Below are positions 45,100-55,454 of a stretch of 64,000 nucleotides of DNA, one piece after another. How positions within the stretch are numbered: the stretch's first letter is position 1; each line of letters begins with the position of its first letter. The DNA is from Ryuthela nishihirai (Eukaryota; Arthropoda; Arachnida; Araneae; Heptathelidae), in NCBI GenBank assembly GCA_038380435.1, contig JAWZYU010000001.1, positions 12,566,001 to 12,630,000 on the forward strand, in the 5' to 3' direction. Both the position numbers and the translations under genes were made by a program. Under the pieces are notes generated by a model. It did no database searches and was not told where the DNA came from. It was given only the letters and a program-made list of their open reading frames with translations.

Positions 45100-45174
45100 C
45101 CTTTCAGTCTGTGTTGCAGCATTGATGGTGTCACTACTTTCTCCTCTGATTTCCATGAAATTAGTATACTTGGT
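45100..45174 (-). CDS. Candidate internal exon A of an unidentified minus-strand gene
   Basis: A 75 nt stretch with an excellent acceptor (cctttttttacag) and donor (AAAGG then gtaagatg) on the minus strand. In phase 0 it is fully open and reads TKYTNFMEIRGESSDTIN, followed by AATQTER, ending in phase 0. A second frame is also open, but the phase-0 reading is the one that joins to candidate exon B. No repeat family in the window covers it. The protein family is not recognised. This is the best-supported host coding segment in the window. Confidence 0.6.
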
Positions 45175-45420
45175 CTGTAAAAAAAGGAGGAAATGTAAAA
45201 TATTTATAATTATACTTTCTATGAACTGATATTTAAAGATCATCTAAATATTATAACTACTTCTTTTATTATGGCGTATTACTGATATTATGCATTACAT
45301 CATAAAAAACTAATGACATCATTTTTATTACAAATACATATATATATATACACTTTTCACTGATTATAGAACAGAAGTTGTCAAATGTTTATGTGAAAAT
45401 GGTGTTCATTAGATAAACAC

Positions 45421-45925
45421 ACACATAATACATCAGTAAATTCAAAATGTCCTTAAGAGCATAAGAAGATGAATTTATTTCTTGATGTTCTTGATGACAA
45501 AGATGATAGAAGAAAACATCATTTGTTGAAGATACAACAGGATTGCATAAATTATTTGGACACAACTTACAACAATTGTGAATATGTACAGTAAGTTATG
45601 TTCAAAGCAATTTATTCCATCCTGTTGTATGTCCAAGAAATGTTTTCTTCTTTCATTTTTGTCATCAATCAGCTGCTTGCAAGAGGTCTGACAGGAGCCT
45701 GTCATTTATACGCCATAGTACAAGGTCTATGAGAATGGTAGGACTTCAGCAGAAAAACAACACACACAGTCATGCCTTATCTGGGGATCGAACCCAGGTC
45801 CTGTAGACCAATAGCCAAGTGCACTAACCACTCAGCCATGGGACAGCTAGAACATCAAGAAATAAATTCATCTTCTTATGCTCCTAAGGACACTTTGAAT
45901 TTCCTGATGTATTATGTATAGCTAA
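45421..45925. repeat. Long hairpin (foldback) element split by SINE2
   Basis: The left arm (about 45421-45575) pairs with a right arm that is broken in two (45590-45670 and 45852-45925). Outer segments aagaagatgaatttatttct and agaaataaattcatcttctt match exactly, and inner segments such as acatcatttgttgaagatac pair with mismatches. The apex is aacaattgtgaatatgtac. Without the SINE the hairpin is about 320 bp. No coding capacity. Confidence 0.8.
45671..45851 (-). repeat. SINE2 copy inside the foldback element
   Basis: gctgcttgcaagaggtctg, ctgacaggagcctgtcatt, gatcgaacccaggtcc and gcactaaccactcagcc identify SINE2 on the minus strand. It interrupts the right arm between gtcatcaa and gaacatcaag, so it is younger than the foldback. 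The (ATTT) tail is missing. Confidence 0.85.
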
Positions 45926-45964
45926 CGAACATTGTGTTATCTTTCCAATGATATCTAATGAACG

Positions 45965-46335
45965 TGTATTTAATTTTTTTCAAACATTTTATTTAGTAAA
46001 ATATTTCACAATCAGTATAATCTATAATTTATATACACATATCATGTTTTTACTTAGGTTAATACCAAATGTGATGCAATTTTTGTTATACAGTAAAATG
46101 AACAGATATTTATTTTGGCTTATAATTGCATTTTCATACATTCTTCAAAACATGCAAATTTCTATAACACATATTAAATTTTCTATTTATACATTTCAGT
46201 AATACAAATTATTTAATCTGTTGTATTTACCATTCCTAAGTTGCACCTTTTATGTAGAATGAGTGCCACCCCAATCACTCCTGGACAGTTGGGAGCCTCT
46301 GAAATCTTTTGCACCTGGAGCCTCTAGATATCTTA
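45965..46335. repeat. Dispersed repeat R1, copy 2
   Basis: Diverged copy of 25795-26175 in the same orientation (aaaatatttcacaatcagta, taataccaaatgtgatgc, ggacagttgggagcctct, aaatcttttgcacctgg). No conserved ORF. Confidence 0.65.
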
Positions 46336-46624
46336 TGGTGTGTTTTCAAAACGTTATTGATACATGTTAATAGATATGCACTCCTTCCTCCGAAGTTAAT
46401 GAGCTATGACTTGTTTGAAAACTTGTCTAAACCTGTCATTATGTGTTAAAAATAATTACATGTTAAAAACAAAGGCCATATCATTATTTCTCTCTTTGCT
46501 GGTGGTGCATGAAGTGAGGTCTGCAAAATCTGCACATTGTTGCTATGGAGCCTACTAAAGATGTGGAAAGATTTTACATTTCCCTAGGATGCAGCTTGGG
46601 GATGATGTGAAAAAAAATAATGCC

Positions 46625-47435
46625 AATTTCTCACAAGTATATGGGGATCATGCCAATTTATCACAATGTGATGGTCCACCCATTCACTTTTCCTTAACCA
46701 GTTTTGCTTTATTTACATTATATTTCTAAGTTTGGGGATTTTAATTCATTTTCGTGGACTGTCTCAATCCTCGTCCGAGCTGCAAGAGTTACATATGCGC
46801 AACTCCGACCTTTTGACTGACAACTGCTAAAGCGCCAGTGTTAAGGACACGCTCTCTCTTGCGTCATAGCTTGCGTGATTGTCAGTTTATGCAAATGTCT
46901 TTCCTAGCGTGCAACATGACATGTGCCAACTTTGTAGCCACTTGTTAGAAGACACAGAGAAAGAAGTAGTGAAGTAGTTAGTAGTAGAGATGAGTGAAGT
47001 AGTGAGAAGGAGAGCCGAGTTATTGTAAATCAGTGTAGACAGAAATTTTGTCCGAGATATAGTCAAAAATTTCACTTTGAGTTTGGCGAGTTGAATTTTT
47101 GGAAATAAACTTTGTTTTAGAAACCTTTGAATCTTTGCTATTTTTTCACTTGAGCAACATAAATTTATATTTTGATTAGATTTAAACTTTAAGCTTGACA
47201 ATCATTTTTGAATTCTTACTCGATAAGTAATGCTTGGCAAATAAATGAACCCTATTTCAACTTTTTTATTTGGCAAGTTATTATTGCCTGGCACTCGATA
47301 GAGCTATCCAGAATTTGAATAAATTAGATCAGATAAAAGGTCCAAACTTTAAAAAGTTATTAATCTTTGGAGCGTTACAACAAGTATGTGGGAATCATCT
47401 CAATTTATCATAAGTATATGGAAATCATGCCTGTT
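46625..47435. repeat. 30 bp tandem array interrupted by the solo LTR
   Basis: Units of the type caatttatcacaagtatatgg followed by ggatcatgc occur at about 46625-46666 and resume at 47380-47435 (gtgggaatcatctcaattta, aagtatatggaaatcatgcc). The array lies immediately 5' of the mariner M2 fossil. Confidence 0.65.
46667..47379 (+). mobile_element. Probable solo LTR
   Basis: A 713 bp unit begins TGTGATGG and ends CGTTACA (TGT...ACA) and is flanked by acaa at 46663-46666 and 47380-47383, a 4 bp duplication typical of Ty3/gypsy LTRs. The interior is locally GC-richer (46770-46900) with a later aataaa-containing stretch (ggaaataaactttg), as in an LTR with U3, R and U5. It interrupts a ~30 bp tandem repeat that reads continuously once the unit is ignored. 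The strand is a guess from the position of the poly(A)-like signal. No internal retroelement genes are present. Confidence 0.6.
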
Positions 47436-48475
47436 CATAGGGCACTGTTATGGGATGGATGCACAAATTCAGAGAAGGATGGCAGAGCTTCGAAGACCTC
47501 CCTCATGCAGGAAGATCAAAAGAGGCTGCGAATGAAAGAAACATTACTGCTGTTTGTGAGCTCATTAAGGAAAACCCACACATCACCATTCAGGTAATAA
47601 GTTTAAATGTCGATGTATCGATTGGCAGTAAGGAAACAATTCATCGACATTTAAAGTTCCGTAAGATCTGTACCAAATGGGTACCCCACAAACTGGCAGA
47701 ACAGCAAAAAAGGACTAGAATTGATTTGCACAAGGGAAGGCTGGCAATGTTTTAACCTAGTGGCCCCAAACAGTTAATAGCCATTGTCACAGATGATGAT
47801 GATATGTGATTTTTATTACTATACAACTCCTGGGAAGATACAACAACTATGTTTTGGTTGCAGAAGATGAACTGTGTTCCCAAATCCTCCGACAAGATTT
47901 TTGCACAAGAAAAAGGATGTTAATTTTTTTTTTTTTTTTTTTTTTCAATTCTCGAGTATTAGTAGCCATGGACACCTTACCTGAGAAAATGACCATAACT
48001 AGCCAATACTACACCAACATTGTTTTTCCCAAAAAGGTTAAGGAGATGAAGGAGCAGCATCCAACAACAGACATGTCAAGGGTTCTTCTTGATGACAATG
48101 CCAGTGCTCACAAAACCTGGCAAGTTATGGCCTACTGGAGCAAGAAAAAAATCAAATAGCTGCCTCATCCTGCCTATTCACCTAATCTTGCACCATGCAA
48201 TTTTTTGTTGTTTCCAAAAATTAAAAAGGAACTTGCTGGGAAGCCTTTTTCAAAGGTGCAAGACATTACAAAATGAGTTCATTCAGAGTTGTGTAGTATT
48301 CCCAAACAGTAGTGCCACCAAGCACTCCAGAATTGACATAGATGTCTGCAACTTTGCATTGATGCTGGAGCAGAGTGCTTTGAAAAGGAGAATAACATTT
48401 TTGTTGAGGTAAGTGCAATGGTTTTTGTTCTGCAGATACATTTCAAGAACTTTTTGAACACCCCTCATATTAGCT
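47430..48475 (+). pseudogene. Mariner transposase fossil M2
   Basis: Plus-strand frames follow a mariner transposase: WMHKFREGWQSFEDLPHAGR, ITAVCELIKENPHITIQV, KICTKWVPHKLAEQQKRTR, IVTDDDD (canonical IVTGDE), VAMDTLPEKMTITSQYYTN, VLLDDNASAHKTW and PAYSPNLAPCNFLLFPKIK. The last block is SPDLAPCDF in active relatives, so the third catalytic Asp is lost. It ends with ttttgaacacccctcata, a typical mariner inverted-repeat terminus. The 5' third is missing, and a T22 run near 47925 plus several frameshifts break the frame. Confidence 0.85.
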
Positions 48476-48568
48476 AATTGTGACTTTAAATCTTTCTGAT
48501 CGTGTTGCTCTGGCAATGCTCTCCATGAGCAAAAAAATCTGGAAGATTTAAAGTCACAATTAGCTGAT
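48472..48568. repeat. 24 bp-arm hairpin next to mariner M2
   Basis: tagctaattgtgactttaaa with tctt (48472-48495) pairs with aagatttaaagtcacaatta and gct (48545-48568), one mismatch at the outer end. The ~50 nt loop contains gctctggcaatgctctcc. A SINE3-like tRNA-derived sequence follows directly. Confidence 0.85.
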
Positions 48569-48589
48569 AGGATGAAATAGCCATTGATA

Positions 48590-48720
48590 GTTAAATGGTG
48601 AGAATATGCGGCAGATAACTGAGAGATGTGTGTTCGAGTCCTGCTCATGGCAAAATTCATTTTTTCAGCAAAATTATGACTTGAATTCTATGTCAACAGG
48701 AAATCCATGTATTTACTTTA
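48590..48720 (+). repeat. SINE3-like tRNA-derived repeat
   Basis: tgatagttaaatggtgagaa and gtgtgttcgagtcctgctc form A and B box-like parts. The following atggcaaaattcattttttc and agc match the 3893-4030 copy. Confidence 0.5.
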
Positions 48721-49204
48721 GGAGATATCTGATTAGAATATTATAACGAAAAATTCAATTTTTAAACATAGAACTTATTTTAATTATTTTTAAACTGAAT
48801 TAATTTCATAACTAGCATTGAAAATCTATAATTTTTAAAGATTTTGCAGTCATTGTCATGTATATCTTTTCCATAGCAAATTGATATGGAATGGTCTGAT
48901 CTCAGTTTCAGTGGTTAAACTGTATCTCTTTTGAAATATATATAATTTTTTTCAATGGTCTTTATCCCTCTTTAGTTATATACTTTTAGGTTTTTAAATT
49001 ATTTCATTTTCAAAATAAATAAATTTTTATTAACCTTAGTCAGAGTTTTCCAATCAGCAAAAAACCCAAACATTTGCAATGTTTGCATAAATGGCCAAAA
49101 AAATTACAAGAAACTAAATGAAAAATTTAAGTATTGACAGAAATATTGTGAATTATTTATATTCTGCAGTACAACAAAAGTAATGAAATACTTAGAAAAT
49201 ATGG
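48721..49204. other. AT-rich non-coding sequence
   Basis: No recognised feature. Confidence 0.5.
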
Positions 49205-50245
49205 CAAAATTGGGCTAGCACACTTGGAAGCTTCTAGGATGGGGGATGTAAGATATCTAAAACATCCCCCAATCCTTGTTCTGAGTCTTATGGAGCTGCA
49301 GTGCAGTTGGGATTCTACCATCATTTCAGAAAGCGAGGAAACATGTCAAAGTTTTAGGAATGGTCAGGGCAGATGCTTGGAGATTACAGTCCATCATCTC
49401 TGCTATTACAACATTTATTGCACTTGGTTGACCAAATGGTGGTTGAACTTGTAGAAGAGCTCATAATCCAGTCCCTGATCAATCCCCCATTGTGATATAT
49501 GTGAAGGGTCACAACATCCATCATGGGAGAGGGTACATACCATGGGGAGATTATTGCTTCCATAACGGTTGTCCTCATATTGTGTTGTTTTATCTCTGAG
49601 TGGCATTTTTGTGCATACAATGGGTTAAATGATCCTCAGGTCACAAGAACCTGAGTGCTCAGAGAAGGTTGGGGAGAGTGGACCCACTGAATAGCTGTTA
49701 GGAGACATGGTAGCTTCCCCTCAAGACATCCAGCATGTTGCTTAATGTCCACAGGTATGGCTCTCTTGCATACAGTGCCAAGGCTTATCATCTCATCCAA
49801 CAGAGAACAGCCTTTCCAAGCCCATTGGTGTCCCTTACTGACCAAGGGCAGATAGAGGTGGGGGGGGGGAGATAAATCTGAATGCTTGCCAAGGTGGGAC
49901 TCAAACCTGGGAACTGCAGATTATGAGCCTGGACAGCTACCGACTGAGCCACCCCTGGTTGTCCTTGATCTCGCATATAAATAGAAGGATTGAAGAGTAG
50001 CAAATAGAAAAAGCCAATGGCAGTGAAACTGCAGGTTAGCAAGTGAAGATGTGTACCAACACTGGTGTACAGCAGTGAGAGGGAGCGTCTACAAGTCATT
50101 GCTTGAGGACCCCACCAATCCCAATGGTGTCGGTACTTCCCAAAATTGGACAGTGTCCATTGAAGACCTCCACAAAAAAGGAGGATGGATTTGCATAACA
50201 ATGTCATCAAAATCTTCCCACAAAATACTTCTGGAAAGATAAACA
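49205..50245 (-). mobile_element. LINE-A copy A5: endonuclease fragment, split by SINE1
   Basis: Corresponds to about 61360-62050 of the longest copy: ggatgggggatgtaagatat, cagttgggattctaccatc, then after the SINE1 gcagtgaaactgcaggtt, gtgtaccaacactgg and tccattgaagacctcc. Both the RT/RNase H and the gag sides are missing. Frames are broken. Confidence 0.8.
49576..49956 (-). repeat. SINE1 copy 13 in LINE-A5, diverged, 9 bp TSD
   Basis: Diverged SINE1 including a poly(G) expansion near 49860. Duplications ggttgtcct at 49567-49575 and 49957-49965 lie at the LINE-A site that reads aattgtcctcgacc in the 61.7 kb copy. Confidence 0.85.
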
Positions 50246-50842
50246 AAACTGACAGTCAAAGAAAATATACTTTATATATTTTATTGATTATTGTCAAAAG
50301 TTACATAATCAGAAAATAAAACACATATCCAGCATAACACATATCCAGCACAAGTCAAGACTTCTGTATCTGAAGCATAAGTCAAGACTTCTGTGCTGGA
50401 TATATATATATTCATTTAACATTAAATGTATTTTTGACAACTTTCATTATCAATAAAATAAATTTTTACTGAAGATCATTATCCAATCATGGAGTTTCCT
50501 TTTAAATGTGTGCATAGGATGAATCCTTTTCAGTTCATCAGGAAGTTCATTATGAAGTCTTGGACCTATGTAAATTTGCATTTCATATAGAGACTATTTT
50601 CCTTTGGTGGTACAAATAATTTTTTTTCTTTTTTTGCTTTTAATGGGATATAAAAATTTTTCATTGTAAAATAATCTATATTTTTGTGGATGTGTTTTAT
50701 TATTTTGAATATGTACTGTTTCATTACAGGTAGTATTCATAGAGCATTGAAGATGGGAAGCTGAATGTTCTTGAGCCATTCATCAGGAATTTTCAATACT
50801 ATTAATCTACGCAGTACTCTTTGGAGCTCAACCCATATTATA

Positions 50843-51032
50843 AATAAAAATAAATACCTCCTCAAGCAGCTGCTTGCCACAGAGGTTTGACAGGAGACTG
50901 TCAGTTTATATGCCAGAGTAGGAGGTCTTAGAGGATGGCAGGACCTCAGCAGAAAAACAACACATACCTCCATGCCTTACCCAGGGCTCGAACCCAGGTC
51001 CCTTAGATCACTAGCCACTCGGCTATGGGATG
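50843..51032 (-). repeat. SINE2 copy inside LINE-C
   Basis: Tail aaaataaatacctcctcaag, body gacaggagactgtcag, head ccagggctcgaacccagg and ctagccactcggc. Younger than LINE-C. Confidence 0.9.
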
Positions 51033-51249
51033 GGACGACATAATTCCATATATTTTATGTGGATGTATGCAAGAATGATAAAACATCTTTTGCTTGAATA
51101 TCCAATATGGATATCAAAGCATACAATTTTGATAATATGTTGCAAAATTAATAATATTGTAACTCTATATGCTTGTTCCAATTGAGGGTCTCCTCAATCA
51201 TAACTCTTAGATATTTTATATAATTTTACTTTCTTCATTTTTTCACATT

Positions 51250-51477
51250 TCATTCATTAAGATCTTTACAATTGACATGATGAGATATTGTTAATTTATT
51301 ATCATTCAATTTTGTTATGATTTGCAACGAAAACTCTGTGTGTGCCATTTTACTTTTGTTGAGACTTAAGTTATTGCAATGTAGACAAATTTGAGTTTTA
51401 ACAAATCCTTTTGCTGTATCATATAATACCTCTGTGTTATCTGACTTGTATAGTAATGTTGTGTCATCTGCAAACAA
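51250..51477 (-). pseudogene. LINE-C reverse transcriptase palm with intact FADD
   Basis: The ORF starts MFADDTTLLYKSDN, the C motif with both catalytic Asp residues, and continues with CLHCNNLSLNKSKMAHTEF, the block after it in CR1/jockey RTs. The upstream palm continues to the right in other frames, so only this part keeps a reading frame. Confidence 0.8.
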
Positions 51478-52344
51478 GATTATTTCTGCTTCAAAATTTG
51501 CTTCAAAAATATCATAAACATGTAATAAAAATAGTATCAGGCCAAAGGCTGAACCTCAAGGAAACTCCTCTCATTACACATAACAAATCACATATTGTGT
51601 TAGATATTCTGACAACTTACTTTCTATTTACAAAATATGATTTTAACCAATTAAAGGGATTCCTCTAACTCCACATTTGTATACTTTTTTTAATAAAATA
51701 TTGTGGTTGACCACATTAAAAACTTCAGATAAAACCAAAAAGATTTGGCAGAGATTTTCTATTGCAGTCTCTGTTATGTTTTGCTATTAGTGAAAAAAAT
51801 GTGTCTATTGCAGTCTCAAGGATTTGGAAAGTTTTCAAGGAGTTCTCAAGGAACAGACATAACATTTTGATGTTAGTGAGAATTGAATAATTCTCGAATT
51901 ACTCAATTAGTCAGAGAATTTCTATTGCCATCTCAGTAGTTCTACCTTTTGTGAATCCATATTGTTTTGCAGCTAGAATTTTTTTACTATTTTAAATATT
52001 CAACTAATTTTTTGTAAAAATATCTTTTCAAATATTTTTTCAATAATAGGCAATATATGGGTATATAATTACTGATATCTCTATGACTTCCTCTTTTATA
52101 ATTGATGGATTACTGAACATTTCAATACCTAAGGAACAGTTTTTTTCCAAGACATATTAAATAAACCAAAACTTCTTTTATAAATGGATATACAATTCTA
52201 AAATTTTCATCTGAAAGGTTATCTCTCCTATAGTCTTTTTCATAATAGTTACTATTTTGTCAAGCTCACTTATGGTCATTGGAAATAAAGCAAAGGAATT
52301 TAAAATGGTATATGTATTTGATGCTGGTTGAGTAGGATTTAGAT

Positions 52345-53120
52345 CAGATATGAGCAATCTCTTCTCATTGGTGGGCAGGACGAGGATTTTTCAAAGTGCC
52401 ATAGGCCAGAAACTTACTTATTGCATTAAACCCCCTAAACCTACCCCTCCAACATTCAATGCCCTGAGTAGACAATATGAGTAAGCAATTAAATTTTCAC
52501 ATGTACTATTTATTACAGAAAAGAACATGTACCTTTTTAGAATTTCACTGAAAAGACTTATTTCTAATTAAAATGAGGATTAAATATTGAAGAAATTAAA
52601 ACTAAACAGCATAATTAGATAAAAATGAAATGCATTTTAATGGAAATTAACATCGACTCCACACAGTTACCACTAAATGTGTTGAAACATTGGTATTTCA
52701 TCAAGAGCCAAAGAAAAATATTCAAATTTCTATGCAAGCTCTGTAAAGGTATTTTTTTATATTGGCAGCAAATTCATTGATATACCTGATTACCATTCTG
52801 TGGGATAAATTATCATCATTTTTTCTCTCTGGACAAAACATACCTCAAGTGTTTGCTGGAATTCATTTACAAATTTGCCATCAGAACAATTTTTTATAAT
52901 ATTTTTCAGTTTTCTCACTAATAGCAAAACTTGCTCATACAAGAGAATGAGAGTCTTAAGATCTTTGGGTAAATAATTCTTTTTGCTTGTTTAATACAGC
53001 CATAAGTTTCACAAATGTTTCCTTTCTATGCTGGCCTTGATAACTTTCGCAATTAGAATGTTTACTGATATAGTGTCAATTTGAGTGAGAGGTGAGCTCT
53101 TTAATCGGAGCTGAACAGCA
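52345..53120 (-). pseudogene. hAT-type transposase fossil, GTF2IRD2/DUF4371-like
   Basis: Minus-strand translation across stops reads SKHSNCESYQGQHRKETFVK, then SFAISEKTEKYYKKLF, the block GMFCPERKNDD, MVIRYINEFAANIKKYLYRA and FGS-type remnants of ALDESTD. This is the order found in GTF2IRD2-like and ZBED-like hAT proteins (SYQGQQRK, ASY-VS--IAK--KPF-DGEFVK, CPE). The 3' flank near 52375 (cgaggatttttcaaagtgcc) recurs at 13944, so a second fragment exists there. Confidence 0.65.
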
Positions 53121-53344
53121 CATTAAGAAAACCTGATCTACCCCTATGCGCAAAGTCTGTCATATGGGTTGTCATCAAAAACTAAATTTAGGTTACTAAA
53201 TAAGTCATAAGTCATTGAATACTTTCAAAAACATTGTAGAGGTAAATTGGAAAAGAAAGAAAAACTGGCATTCCACAACGTACTTGACGAATAAGAGATA
53301 AAAGAAAACTAAATAATATGCGCCTACCAATTGAAAATGGTAGC

Positions 53345-53782
53345 TAGGCGTAAACTGGAAGGAGAGCTGTGTACCAATCCCTAGTGATGATGCACAGAAC
53401 CAGCCAGGTCTAGCACCTAATGTCCGACCCCGCCTTCTCGTGGTGCAGGCCGTTAGTGCCTTTCAAAAGAGATATTCTCTTTTGGAAGGGAACAGAAGGG
53501 GAGGGCTGCCAGTTCAGTATGGCCTACTGATCTGGTCATCTATGGTCACTTTTTTTCTTTTTTTTCAACCCTGCTGAGGAGTGGTCAACTTCACAGGGTC
53601 CTGGTGCTGACCATCTATACCTACTAGACTGGACTTGTTTATGGATTTGAGCTTGATTATGGATCCTGGACTTGCTGCACTGGTGGGCCTCTGTTGAGGG
53701 AGAGTTTGCCGCTGGGTTTTCTGTTTGCTTCTGGGTTGCCAGCTCTAAGTGAACAGAGGCATGGGATACCTTATATCAGCTG
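53345..53782 (+). mobile_element. LINE-B 5' untranslated region
   Basis: GC-richer than its flanks. It holds two hairpins: cgcctacca with tggtagctaggcg near 53320-53350, and tcaaaagaga-tat-tctcttttgga near 53463-53485. The exact 5' end is uncertain. Confidence 0.5.
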
Positions 53783-54994
53783 GTGGATAATTCTAATCAG
53801 AGGCCATCGCAGGTACCTGAACCTTACTTAGCTAGTTGGGAATCGTCAAGCCTAAACTGGAATAATGTGTCTCAGGCAGGCCATGTGGCTCTTGAAAAAG
53901 CCCACTTGAAAAGGTGGTGCCTGAAGTTCCTACCAGCATCGGTGACTTCAGCCTTTAGCAGAGGAGGAACAGGTCTTTGCCCCATGCCTGCGATCAGGGG
54001 GCTGTTTGATATTGTTGGCCCTACCAATCTCAATAAACCTAATTTCTTTAAAAATCCTACTAATCATTTTCTCTCTGCAGGAACGTGGAACGTGAGGACA
54101 TTACATAGAGATTATTCTCTTGATGTCCTCATGCAGGAATTCCAGCGTTATAACCTAGATATTCTAGGCTTGCAAGAGACCAGATGGACAGGTAAAGGTG
54201 ACATACTTAAAAATAACTTTAAATTTCTCTTTACAGGGAGGGAGGATGGAAAGCATCACCAAGGTGTGGGTCTGCTGCTCAGCAGACATGCTAGTGATGC
54301 TCTTCTAGGATATGAGTGCATTAATGAAAGGTTTCTTACAGCAAAATTTCAGACAAGCATTAAAGACTTGAATGTTATCTGCTGTTATGCCCCCACTGAG
54401 GATGCTGATGAAGATGAGAAGGATAGGTTTTACGGACAACTTCAGGATATTTTGAATTCTGTAAAGAAAGGGGAAATTACCCTTGTTCTTGATGACTTCA
54501 ATGCCAAAGTTGGTACTGACTCTGATCTTTGGGGAGGAGTAATAGGCCCTTTTGGTATTGGTAGCTGCAATGGGCAACGTCTCCTACAGGTAAGTAAACT
54601 CAATGGATTCAGAATAACTAACACATATTACAAACACCGCGACATACATAAATACACATGGGTTTCACCTGATGGGCTGCATAGGAATATGATTGATTAT
54701 ATATTAATTAACAGTAAATGGGCTAGTTCTGTTAGAAATACCAGGGCATATAGGGGAGCTGAAATTGGATCTGACCATTACCTTGTTAAGAGTGTCTTGC
54801 AACTTAAAAAGTGTTGTGCTAAAGTTAAAAAATTTACCTTTAATACTGAAGCTCTGAAAGACTCAGCTATAGCTAAAGCTTACCATGATAGGTTACTTAG
54901 TCATTATGAAAGTCATGGTTTGCTTACTACTGAAGTTGAGGAAGAATGGGGCGTTTTAAACAGGCTTTTTCGAAAACTAACAATACTCTTTTAG
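53783..54994 (+). pseudogene. LINE-B apurinic-like endonuclease domain
   Basis: A 403-codon frame. The EN (exonuclease-endonuclease-phosphatase) fold begins with AGTWNVRTL at residues ~99-107. Key residues are all present: N103 in TWNVR, E132 in LQETRWTG, Y202 in CYAPTEDADE, D238 and N240 in LDDFNAKVG (usually GDFNAKVG), IDYILIN at ~304, and the SDH triad at 330-332. The first ~95 residues look like an N-terminal extension, and the first Met may not be the true start. The frame stops at a TAG that is open in the same frame afterwards, so the stop is a point mutation rather than the natural end. This would nick target DNA to prime reverse transcription. Confidence 0.88.
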
Positions 54995-55063
54995 GAAAAA
55001 AAGGAGCAGAGGAGGCAGAATTATTTAAGTGATAAGGCACTTGAGCTTATTTCAGAAAGAAGG

Positions 55064-55454
55064 GTTGTTGGGTTGGGTTGTTTTACCTCTGAGTGGCACT
55101 TTTTTGCACACCATGGGCTAAATGGCCAGGTCACATGGACCAGAAGGCTCAGAGAAGGTTGGGGGAGGGGACCTACTGGAACAGCTGTTGGGAGACGGAT
55201 GGTAGCCTCCCGTCAAGGCCATCCAGCGTGTTCTTTAACGTGCACAGGGTATGACTCTCCCGCACACGGGGCCACGGCTTAACGTCCCATCCAACGGACT
55301 GCGGCCTTTCCAAGCCCATTGGTGTCCCCTACTGACTGTGGGCAGGGCGGGGAATTTTGCGGAGATAAATCTCAACGCTGACCCAGCTAGGACTCGAACC
55401 TGGGAACTACAGATTATGAGTCTGGCATGCTACCGACTGAGCCACCCCCGCCCC
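55064..55454 (-). repeat. SINE1 copy 14 inside LINE-B, 12 bp TSD
   Basis: Full-length SINE1 with tail gttgttgggttgggttg at its left edge and complete tRNA-like head at the right. Identical duplications tcagaaagaagg at 55052-55063 and 55455-55466. The long ORF starting at 55251 takes its first 68 codons from this SINE and is therefore not the LINE start. Confidence 0.95.

Larger units (their letters stand above)
50250..52320 (-). mobile_element. LINE-C: CR1/jockey-like reverse transcriptase fragment
   Basis: A third LINE family, minus strand. From right to left: degraded finger/palm (AAKQYGFTKGRTTEMAIE, canonical QYGFRKGRST--A), then NHNILLKKMYKCGVRGIPLN-type with WLKSYFVNRKQVV (canonical W--SYL-NR-Q-V), the catalytic MFADDTTLLYKSDN, NNLSLNKSKMAHTEF, and the C-terminal end ELKRIHPMHTFKRKLHDWI near 50490-50560. 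A SINE2 interrupts it at 50843-51032. EN and ORF1 are absent. Clade placement beyond CR1/jockey superfamily is uncertain. Confidence 0.75.
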
